Shown here: positions 11,927 through 23,100 of the stretch, one piece after another
Layout: each line of letters begins with the position of its first letter
Numbering within the stretch: position 1 is the first letter of the stretch
Assembly (NCBI GenBank): GCA_011033025.1
Contig: WFMF01000030.1
Span: 558,001-622,000 of the forward strand
DNA length: 64,000 bases
Source of the DNA: Beroe forskalii
Taxonomy: Eukaryota > Ctenophora > Nuda > Beroida > Beroidae
Direction of reading: 5' to 3'
The notes under the pieces: generated by a model
Databases searched by the model: none
Told to the model about the DNA's origin: nothing
Seen by the model: only the letters and a program-made list of their open reading frames with translations
Position numbers and translations under genes: made by a program

Positions 11927-13595
11927 ATGACACATATGGTCCCATCATCCGATGAAAAGAAGCAAATCAACAAATCTTCTTCATCAACAAACCTGAATCA
12001 TGCTAAAAGTTTCCTTGACAAGATGGTAAATATGGCTGATAATAGGGGAGATTGTGATGTCGTCCTCAAAAATGGGAAACATGAAATAACCGCCCACAAG
12101 TTTATACTCGACATGAACTCAACCATCATGGCGACAGAAGATGTTGAAGCTGTGGCTGGTGGACGGTATCTTGGTGTCCGTTTATCTTCAGAATTCGATT
12201 TGTACCCCAGGGATAATTACTGGAATCATCAAGAGTTTTTACTCTGGTCAGATTAAAATGAACAGTAATACCGTCAAAATAATTCACAAGTTTGCTGTTC
12301 TTTACTCCGTAGTTTGGTTGTTGGAGGAAACAGTTGAAGAGATCAAGAAAATGATCGATGATGCTAACGTTTTAGATTTTCTCCATCATGCCATTACTGC
12401 ATCCTGTGACTGTTTATTGAGAATCTGTTTAAAACATTTCACCGCCAAAAATGTCAACAAATTAATTCCAATCCGAGAATGTGACACACTGACTTATCAG
12501 CATTTAAGAAGAATGTGCGATGATCTGGCGCCCTTGGAGCAACTCGAACTGTTGTCAACATGGTATGGACTTGATCCTGACAACAGAATGAGTCAAGTTA
12601 AGGAACTGTTGGTCGATCTAGATTTCCATCGATCAGAGCTTTATCATCTCTCACCATACCTACCTGATGAAGTTAATGAGAGAGGGGCAAAAAGAGGAGT
12701 AGTGACATCAGCAAGTTCAACGTTTGATGTTAATGATCCTAATGAAAACCTTTCTACTGACAACAGAACTGTGGGGTGTAATGACAACATTAATAATCTG
12801 AATGTTCACCCAGTAGATCATACTATCATTCATGAACGTCTGGAACTTACCATAATATCTGTTGATTGTACAATCATCGCTCACAACGAATGTCCTGGAC
12901 ACGCCATCCCTGTAGTGTACTGCGTTGGTGTCAAGTTTACACCTGGTGTCAACCCCGAAACTGGAGTCAACCTGACAACGGAAAGTGACAACAGTAGTTA
13001 CAGTGAACCAAGTCTACATGCACGAGTTGAAGGCAACAGAAAGAAACGAAAAAGCCTGAGACTCCACAAATCTGCCTCTGAAAATGAGAATACCCCCGCT
13101 TCATCTTCTACTTCCTCACGATCAGGTATCGGTGTGTTCTGGGCCCCTGGAGATCCCCGGAACCTGTGCGAGTCAGTGTGGGGGACGCCGTCCGTCAAGC
13201 GAGCAGCTCTGTGGTCCGCTATCCGGGGTCTCCAGATCGCCCTGTCGTGCGGCATGAGACGGGTTGAGATCCGGAGTGATTCGGAGTACCTGGTGAAAGG
13301 GGTCAAGAAGTGGAGGAAGAGGTGGGGAAGGAGGAACGGGAGTCTCTTCCGGTGTCTGGACAACCTGCTGGCTATGATGCAGGTCACGTGGGTATACGTA
13401 GGGGGTGGTTGTCAGGGAAATGAGAACTGTTGTCAAGGGAATCAAGGTCAGAACCTGGGTTGCCATGGTAACCATGTTGAGACGGATGGTTGCAGCTGTC
13501 ACGGCACCCAAGGTGATTGCGGGTGTCAAAGCTACCTAGCTGCTGTTAATCTAGCTAAAATGGGTGCCACCAGAACAGCAACAGACGACGAATGA
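11927..13595 (+). CDS. BTB/BACK-like paralog 2 fused to a degenerate RNase H-like domain; frameshift
   Basis: Two overlapping frames make one gene. The first, from ATG 11927 (or 11939) to about 12200, carries the BTB start (CDVVLKNGKHEITAHKFILD). The second, from about 12200 to TGA at 13593-13595, carries the rest (GIIKSFYSGQ, then the BACK-like part). Comparison with paralog 1 puts a +1 (or -2) shift at about 12195-12215. The last 150 or so codons hold an RNase H1-like segment: GIGVFWAPGDPRNLCE at 13121, EIRSDSEYLVKGVKKW at 13267 and VTWVYV at 13384. Of the catalytic D-E-D-D set, only the Asp in RSDSEY is clear. The usual Glu in RAE is Ala (VKRAALW), the final His/Asp region is replaced by a GC(H/Q)GN-rich insert, and the first Asp is not found where expected. 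AATAAA lies at 13852-13857. It could be a recent pseudogene or carry a one-base sequence error. Confidence 0.65.
13459..13472. promoter_or_regulatory. X-box-like palindrome GTTGCCATGGTAAC within coding sequence
   Basis: One mismatch from the perfect 14-bp inverted repeat bound by RFX-family factors. It lies inside the GCHGN-rich insert of the BTB/RNase H-like gene. Similar copies occur in the last exon of the zinc-finger gene (29678-30024). Binding is not shown by sequence alone. Confidence 0.4.
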
Positions 13596-14149
13596 AAGAC
13601 CGCTTTGTGACAACAGATGATATAAATAAGTTCAGTGAGGACTTTCTCTTGGTTTTATTTTGCTCTGCGAGGGCTGTTCTATTGATCATTTCACATATTT
13701 CTAACCATTTTCAGTGTAATCTACCAAATTATGTATTTGATTAATTCATTGATGTTTTTCCGTTTTTTAGTTTTTAGCGTTTGATTATATTCCGATTTTG
13801 AGTTGATTTATTTATTAATTTATCACGCAAGTTTTGTTATCTATTGAATGAAATAAAGTGATACTGAATTGCAAGTTCTTGTTTTATTCTCCAGTAAAAT
13901 TCAGGTGAGTTCCACCAATCCCAATTGATATTTTTACTAATGATTCTTAATAACCCGTTGACCCATCCCATGATTATGATGTATAAATTTTACATGCCCT
14001 GAATCGATATTGACTTTGAATCAACCAAATCATCTTTTTCTGTTCCTTATAAAGATCTAACCAAACAATCTTCTAAAACAGCTATGATTAAAGTCCGAGC
14101 AGATTGCTGTACTTTAGAAATTTCTAACCCCACTATCTCCTAATCAGCT
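13596..14149. other. Intergenic gap; duplicated exon-start sequence at its end
   Basis: Holds the poly(A) signal of the BTB gene at 13852. Near the right end, cagctatgattaaagtccg occurs twice, at about 14080 and 14147. The second copy carries the ATG used by the zinc-finger gene; the first reads into a stop after 19 codons. Confidence 0.6.
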
Positions 14150-17100
14150 ATGATTAAAGTCCGGACGGAATGTGCGGAATGTCCTTGCTATCTCTGCGAC
14201 TTCACCTGCAACTCTAAGCAGGTCCTGGGCCAACACACTGTTAACCGACACAACACCCCCGATAGCTTGGATTGTACTTACTGCCATAGGAAACTCAAGG
14301 ATGTGTCCTCAGTAAGGTACTTTTGGCTGATGATGTTTGTCTGAAGTTTGCAAGATTTTGTCTTTTCTTTTGGTCTATTTTTTATTTTTCACCTAGTATA
14401 AGGGAACCGTCACATATTACGTCATCACCTGACGGGGGGAGGGGGTTAGTAAATGCTGACAGATGATGACAGACGAGGGGAGGGGGTCAAAAATGTCCAA
14501 AAAAAGTGCTGACGTAATATGTGACGGCTCCTTCCAGCTAGTTCATTCAATTTGAAACCGCCCAATACTTGAACGATATCCCCATCATTAATTACCTATT
14601 GATCCTTGAACACTCTCTACTCCGATGTATCTTATAGGCGTCACATCAAAACTGTTCACATCAACAAGAAAGACTACATGTGTACCTACTGTAACAAGAA
14701 ATACAAGCACAAGTATGACCTTGAAAAGCATTTCTCCAAGGTACTCCTAAGCTTAACCATTTTTGATATCATTCTTTTAGAGGCGTCGCCACATCTGAGA
14801 TCGGTGTCTGAAATTTCCACAAAACTGCCATTTATACGTGCGTGATAGTGATTTAACAGTATATTCACGTACGTGTATGGCGCCGCGCGATCGGAAATTT
14901 CAGAGGGATGCTCATTTCTCGAGGTGGCGACACCTCTGTTCCAATGTTCGGACTCTAGTTAGGAATCAAATATATGAATTTCATTGACCATATCGCAGTC
15001 ATGTCGTGAAATGAGCTTATTAAAAACGACATAATTTGATAATATTTCAGAAGCACAAGTCAGTCCCCCTGGAACTAGGGAACTTCTGCTCCGAGTGTAA
15101 GTTACTCTGCGTTGGATGGGAGGAACTTAAGAAACACTATCTCGATGCTCATGGTAAGAACATAATATGCCGTCGCGGTAACTCGGTAATCTGCCGATGC
15201 ACACCTCGGGCACATTTTGGGCAAACTTCGGGCACAAGACACACCTCGGGCACATTTGGGTACAACCACCTGGGGCACCTTGGGGCACATCTCGGACACA
15301 ATTAATGCACAAAGCATATCTGGGGCACAACCACCTGAGGGCACATTTCGGGCACACTTGAGGCACATCTCAGGCACATTTTGGGCACATTAAGGGAAAT
15401 AAAATAACTGGCTCAATTGTTCAAGTAAGAGCCTAGCCTGGCGAGCTCAGTGAATGTCCTTGCTGAACGGCATGTTATTAAACAAGGAAATGAAGCTGAG
15501 AGGTTCCGTTCAGTCCGAGCAGCTATTGTGTCAAGTGTTGGTATATACAAAGTGTGTTTCTCCACACAACCCCAGATCACCTACTATTTAAACATTGAAA
15601 GCTGTCGATTTAGAAAACACCCCTCGAGATATAATCAATGTTACACGCAGAGCTTCATGACTTTGCTTCATTATTTTGCGCTTTAAGCCATGATGGACTA
15701 ATAAGATGTTTAATTGATCTAGGGGTCATCCATAGGGAAAAATCGACAATTTTCTAGTGAAAAACTAGTCAAATCGACCAAAATTTTCATAAATGCGGAC
15801 GTCCGCATTTGGCCAAACCCCCTCCCCCAACGTCCGCATTGGCCAGACTCCCCCTCCCCCCCTCTTTGCAGACGTCCTTTATGGATGGCCCCTACTGTTT
15901 TCGCTACTGAAGTAGGTATTAATTCTGTGCTCTTAGCTTTCAGGCCGTTTCACGATATAATTTGAAAACTCATTTAGGATATACAGTTCTTGTTCCTGAA
16001 ATCTACTACGTTTCCCACGTATCATTCGTCTGAACTTACTGTAAATCAGGGATTGATATCGGTGCATTAGTAATCCGCCGGTTACGTCATCTTTTGAAGC
16101 GTGCGGCATTGCTTGGTGACGACACATGGCGGATTACTGAAACGCGAAGTTTACTACAACTTCTATGTGATGGTATGACATTAAACTTTATATTAACAAT
16201 GACACCTGGGTGAAAGATGGTTCGCAGGATTATTCTAGTGGCAATGCTGCTTACTGTAGCAGCAGGCGGTAGATGCAAGAAAACCTTCAAGAACCTGGAC
16301 AAGTGCCGAGCCGGTGGCTTTGAGATACAAAGTTGCGAGGTGGGCGATGGAGATCCTTCTCCTAAAATGAAGAAAAGGTGCACTAAAATGCTCCGAAGAG
16401 CTAAAAAATGCGGTGGATACCAATGTAAAAGCGCGGGTAATGGAGATGCAGCCTGGAATGAAGTTTAGTGGCCGGACAGGAACACTCCCTCTGGAATTAA
16501 CATTGATTATATCGAGTACTGGAAAGTGGAAGGAGAGCCGGTAGCAGTGGACGTGCCTGCCGGAGAGAACATCCTATTCACCTTTCGGATGACTCCTGTT
16601 GCAGGGAACAAGGAGATGCCGGCTTTCTTCCTCCATCAAGGGGTGGATTTCCTGGATGAGAAAGGGAATTTCTTAGGGGCGGCTATCTCTCTCTACAGTG
16701 ACATCACTGTGCAGGGAATTCGTGATTACTCGCGTTTCTACGTGTTAACTCATGACTACGGTTGCGTCATTTATCCCGACAATGAGGACATGCAAGATGT
16801 GATGAATTTGACGGATATGACCGGGTACACAGCGACTATGGATGTGTTGGGTTCCTTCACTGCTAAAGGAGCCGGAGGAGTGGATGTTGCCTATTCCTTT
16901 GCAGGGAACCCGGATAAGGCATGTTACATGGATAAGGTTCAAGGAGCGAAGCAGGCAAGGGTCAGCTTCCTGACCTTAAAGAGTGATGGGCAATTTTTTC
17001 CCTCCCCATTGGCCTTTTTGTGAATACAAAAAGGCAAATGAGAGGGTTGGCAGAGATCGTGGTTTGGGAAGGTGAGAAATAGGATATGTGCATTGTGCAT

Positions 17101-20100
17101 AGCAGGTCCAGATTTGCAATACAACTACTGTAATTTCAAAACAAGTAACCACGACATGTTAGTTGCAGCGAATTTTCATCATATCATATGACATCATCAG
17201 GCTGAAATTGTTTTGTCAATTTATATCATTGCACACACGCAAACGTATAAATATTAATAACCAACAGGTATGAACTACTCAATATTAAAAACTTGGCAAG
17301 ACATGTCGATTTAAAGTTCTCAATCAATCAAATTTACAAACTGAAATAAAATGAAATAATGCAATCATCAATTAATATTACCTACTGTACAAACTGAAAA
17401 TATAAAGCAAATAAAACTGATAAAATTATGATAAAGCGACGCCCTAAAAGATGCGCAATGGGATGGAATATTCCTGTGTATTAAGCGTTTGTTTCTTGCC
17501 TAGTTTGAGCATAACACTTTCCATATAGCGGAGCCGAAGATCGTTTGAGCAGTTTCCAAGGATTTGAATGTCCTTTTGAACAAAATCTTGCAACTCGGGG
17601 TCACCGTTTCGGATATGTGCCCATGGAGGCGCTATTCTCTGTCTAAGTTGAGATGCCCACGTTGAACTGTAAAATCTTTCATAAACCGTGTTTTGGTTTT
17701 GCCAAATAAGCCGCCTCGGCCCACACTTTTTACATTTAATGTAAATGTAAAACCAAAACGATTTACGATTCCAATGGCAAAATATCTACCCCCAAAATAA
17801 CGCTTCGAAATATAACCCAAATAAAGGCAGGGTGAATCAAAACGGATGTTTGCCATTGAATAGTGAATCGCGGAAGCTGCTCAGAGCGATTCGCTCCGCT
17901 ATATGAAAGTGTTATGCTCAAACTGAACAAAGGGCAGATTCCATCCCCGTGCGCACGTCGCTTTATCGCAACATCGGTTTTGTTGCTTTATTTCGGTTGT
18001 AACCGCAGTAAGCGCCAGATGTTGCGACCATTTAATGATTTTATTTCGGTATTTGAAGGCAATCGACATGTCTTGCCATGCTGGACCCTAATGACCGATC
18101 ATGATTTGCTCGTTTGCGTGTGATATAAATTGACAAAACAATTCAACCTGATGATTTTTAGAAAAAACTAACGAAAGTTTTTAAATGCGACATTTTTAGA
18201 TCTGAATGTAACTATTGAAAATAAAAAGTTTTGTACTAAATTATATGATAAAAGGGCAGATTTTAGTTTTTAATGTAATATCTATGCCTAATCTAAAATC
18301 GAATGTGCCAAAAAGGCAAATGTATGGTATTTTTATTCTCAGTTATTCCAGGTTATGTCACGCAAATTCGTCTCTAGAAGGCTTTGTATCTGATGTTAAA
18401 TTATTGGTTAACAAATTGAGTAAGCAAAATTTTTGAAAGTGTGTATTATTAAGTTTTATCAAAGAAGTTTATTAATAGGAATCATCCGTGCGTATTTAAA
18501 TTCTGGTCGACAATTAAAAGATACAAATGTTTAATTGACAAATTTTGTTATCAGTAATATGCTTATTTTATTTATAAAGGAGCAAAATTTAAATATTTTC
18601 TTTTAGTATTGGATTTTGTAAAATAATTTGTAAATATTTTGTACATAGCCGTGTAAATAGTTTGTAGATATTCTTTTAGTATGAATTTTGTAATTTAATG
18701 CGATATAAGACGCTTTCTTTTATTAATTTTATTAAATTTCTTTTAATATGTCATATTTGTTGCGTTGTTGATATTTTCTGTAGAGTAGTATTATTATATA
18801 TTTTCATGTCTTATAATTCAGGTACAAAATGTGAACCATGTATATCTAAACATCCCAAGAAGTGGTAAGGCTTCTAATGTACCTCATGCTGGAGTTTCAT
18901 TTGATTTAATATGATATGATGAAAATTCGCTGCAACTAACATGTCGTGGTTACTTGTTTTGAAATTTCTATGCTTACTCCGTTTCCCTCCAAAAACTACT
19001 GTAATTTCTGGAAAGTGCCCGGATTGCTCCTTTATAATATCAGTCGCGAAAATGTCCCTCCCTCCCTCCGTCCGTCCTTCCGTCCGTCCCCTCATCAACA
19101 AGAATTGCGCCTGCCGACACAATTCTTGTTTGTCCATTGTTCCCGTATGCAGGCGCTTAATTTCCCTCCCCCGCGATGCTTGATGTCTTGTAACTCAACA
19201 TTTTGGAAATTCTAGTCTTAACGACCTGGGCAACATGCTTATTTGAGTTTCGTGCCATCATGTATTTCGAAATCTAACTGCTGAATTAAACTTATTACTG
19301 AAAACTTTCTGTGACCTGATTTAAAACCTGTCTGATGAACTGATTGGGCTGTACAGGATCATTTTTTGCTATCAGAAAACTGAAGATAAGCTAAGAAAAT
19401 AAAAATTTGAAATTTGACTATAGTGGGGCTTGAACCCGTGACCTCCAGCGTGCCAGCACTACTAAGTCTGACGCGCTAACCGATTGAGCTACGAAATCAT
19501 GAAATTACATGTTAATTATGTGTAACAATACGTGTAAAATTTCAGTTTTTATTGTGATACTGATTCAATTTTCACATCATTTCTCAGAGAATAGTCAAAT
19601 TTGGCAAGCCTTCTTCACATTTACTCGGTCAATATCTTTTTGGCGAAAAAATCGTGTTTTTTGTGTTTGAAATAGTCAAAATGAAAATCAATTTTCAGGA
19701 CATTAGATTTGGTCGATGTAGAAAACTTTAGTGACTGGGAATGTGGCACGGATGGGCCTGGTCAACGTATGAATTAAAATTTTTTTGACAACCGACAGCT
19801 CCATGAATTAAGAAATTCGTTATTTTGAAGATGTATGTGATATGGGGGGGGGGGACGGACGGAGGGACGAGGGACGGAGGGACATTTTCGCGACTATTAT
19901 TATGGGGGGGGGGTAAGGCAAACTTTGGCAAACTTTGGCAAACGCTTCCACTTTTTTTGGGTTTGCCAAAAAAGTGTTTGCCAAAGTTGCCATAGTTCTC
20001 AAAGTTGCCAAAAATTTGCCAAAGTTTGCCAAAAAATACCCCGAAAATTTTGTTATTTCTGGTTTCTTGTCCACTATGCATGCAGGACATGCGCATAATG

Positions 20101-23100
20101 GTTTTAGAGGGAGCTGAATCGATTTCCAATGTTAATTTTCATTCATACCTTCCCCTTCGAGGCTTTACTGGTATCACGCCTGGACCTTCCTCTGCAAGCA
20201 CCCCATTGTTTACAAAAATTATCCTTATTAATGACCAGGGTTGGCAATTTCGAGAATCTTTTGGTTCAGAAAGAGATCTTTATAATTCCCAGGCATCGAT
20301 ATTGGATCCATGTCTACTATCTACTACCAGTTCATCAGACAACGTTTCTTTGGAAGAATGGTACCACAGGATTATGACCAAAATTAGCCTTCATTAGCAT
20401 CCATGGAGGCTGAGTGGAAAAGCTTATTTCAAAAATAAGCCTCCATGGATGCTAATAGTTGCAATAAGCTAATTCTTGAAAAAAAGCCTCCACTGTGGTG
20501 GCTAATTAGCCTCCATTAGCCTCCTCTCAGCCTCAATGGACGCTTATATTTCTTTTCGCCTCCACTAGGCTCCAAAGCCTCCATTAGGCTCCACTCAGTC
20601 TCCACTAGGCTCCCACTTAGCCTACATTGGGCTCCACCCAGCCTCCACTAAGCTCCATTCAGCCTCCACTAGGCGCCACTCAATCTCAATAGGCTCCATA
20701 CACCTCCACTAGGCTCCACTCAGCCTCCACTAGGCTCCACCCAGCCTTCAGTAGCTCCCTCAGCCTCCACTAGGCTCCCACTTAGCCTCATTACGCTCCA
20801 CTCCAGCTCCACTAGGCTCCACTCAGCCTCCACTTAGCCTCCATTAGGCTCCCTCAGCCTCCTCGCGTCCACCCAGCCTCCCACTAGGCTCCACAGCCTC
20901 ACTCAGCTTCCACTAGGCTCCATAAACTTTCCACTAGGCATCACTCAGCCCCTACTAGGCTCCCTCAGCCTCCATAAGGCTCCCACTTAGTCTCCACTAG
21001 GCTCCCTTAGCCTCCATTAGGCTCCCACCCAGCCTCCCACTAGGCTCCCTTACACCCTCCACTAGGCATCACTTAACTTCCACTAGGTTCCACCCAGCCT
21101 CCACTAGGCTTCACTCAGCCTCCACTAGGCTCCACACAGCCTCCACTAGGCCCCAACCAGCCTTCACTAGGCTCTGCTCAGCCTCCACTAGCCCAAATCA
21201 GCCTCCACTAGGCTCCAGTCAGCCTCCACTAGGCTCCAATCAGCCGCCACTAGGCTCCATTCAGCTGCCACTAGGCTCCATTCAGCCTCCACTAGGCTCC
21301 ACCCAGCCTCTACTACTACTAGGCCCACACAGCCTCCACTGACCTCTAGGCTCCACTCAGCCTCCACTAGGCTCCCACCCAGCCTCTACTACTACTAGGC
21401 TCCACACAGCCTCCACTGACCACTAGGCTCCTCAGCCTCCATTGGACTCCACACAGCCTTCATTAGGCTCCACTCGGCCTCCACTAGGCACCACTCAGCC
21501 TCGACTAAACACCACTCAGCCCCGACTAGTCTCAACTCAGCTACCAGTTCATCAGACAACGTTTCTTTGGCAGAATGGTACCACAGGATTATGACCAAAA
21601 TTAGCCTTCATTAGCATCCATGGAGGCTGAGTGGAGGCTTATTTCAACAAGAATTGCGCCTGCACCGACACAATTATTGTTGTTCCCGTAGGCCGTATGC
21701 AGGCGCTTAATTTCCCTCCCCCGCGGTGCTTGATGTTACCTTAGCATCATAATAAGATTATACAAAACGCAGTCGTTATAAAGTAATAAGAGTATAAATA
21801 TTGTCCCGATGCGCGTGCTGCGCGCGACCAACGAGAACAGAATTGGCACGTGCCATTTCTTCTAAAATTATTGCGCGCGCGTTCGTTGTTGTACTCAGTT
21901 CGTTGTAGATTTCGCGCCATTTTGTTGAATTGGTTTACGTTTCGCATCAAATTGTGTCACCGTTTATTCACGCGATGTATCTTCTTGAATGTTTATACAA
22001 AGTTGATATCACTTTTTTTCTTATTTTCAAATTTCGTGCTTTTGTTTTCTGTTTCAATGCTGTATCTTTTTCCAAAAAGCAATATTCGTCTTTCACAGCG
22101 AAATGTATTTCTCAAACATAGTCGAATTCAGCAGAAAGTCTAATAGTTATGCAGTTTGGTACAAAACCGAAGCCTTTTCCTCCAATCCACCGCCCAACTC
22201 ACACCTAAGATTTTAACTTTTTTAAGACACGAATTCTTCACCAGCCTAATTAAATTTAGAACTTATCATAATTTAGGAGTTCGAGCATGCGGCACGGATG
22301 GGCCAGATCAACCTATAAGATTTATACTTTTGACAACCGACAGCTCCATGAATACAGAAATTCGTTATTTTGAAGATTTCTGTGATATGGGGACGGACGG
22401 ACGGAGGGACGGAGGGACATTTTCGCGACTGATATTATAAAGGAGCAATCCGGGCACTTTCCAGAAATTACAGTAGTTGTATTGCAAAACTGGACCTGAT
22501 ATACACATATTCTATTTCTCACCCTCCCAGACCACGATCTCTGCCAACCCTCCTATTTGCCTTTTTGTTTTACAAAAAGGCCAATGGGGAGGGAAAAAAT
22601 AAGCCTCCATGGATGCTAATGGTTGCAATAAGCTAATTCTTGAAAAAAAGCCTCCACTGTGGTGGCTAATTAGCCTCCATTAGCCTCCTCTCAGCCTCAA
22701 TGGACGCTTATATTTCTTTTTTTCGCCTCCACTAGGCTCCAAGAAGCCTCCATTAGGCTCCACTCAGTCTCCACTAGCCCAAATCAGCCTCCACTAGGCT
22801 CCGCAAAGCCGCCACTAGGCTCCAGTCAGCCTCCACTAGGCTCCAATCAGCCGCCACTAGGTTCCATTCAGCTGCCACTAGGCTCCATTCAGCCTCCACT
22901 AGGCTCCACCCAGCCTCTACTACTACTAGGCTCCACACAGCCTCCACTGACCTCGAGGCTCCACTCAGCCTCCACTAGGCTCCACCCAGCCTCTACTACT
23001 ACTAGGCTCCACACTCCTCCACTGACCACTAGGCTCCACTCAGCCTCCATTGGACTCCACACAGCCTTCATTAGGCTCCACTCGGCCTCCACTAGGCACC

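Noticed and set aside
15102-15377. Cys-rich ORFs (CPKCA, MCPRC) resembling a metal-binding protein
   Set aside because: Created by the CGGGCACA tandem repeat on the minus strand.
19419-19498. Functional tRNA gene
   Set aside because: A and B boxes present, but the anticodon arm and acceptor stem do not pair.
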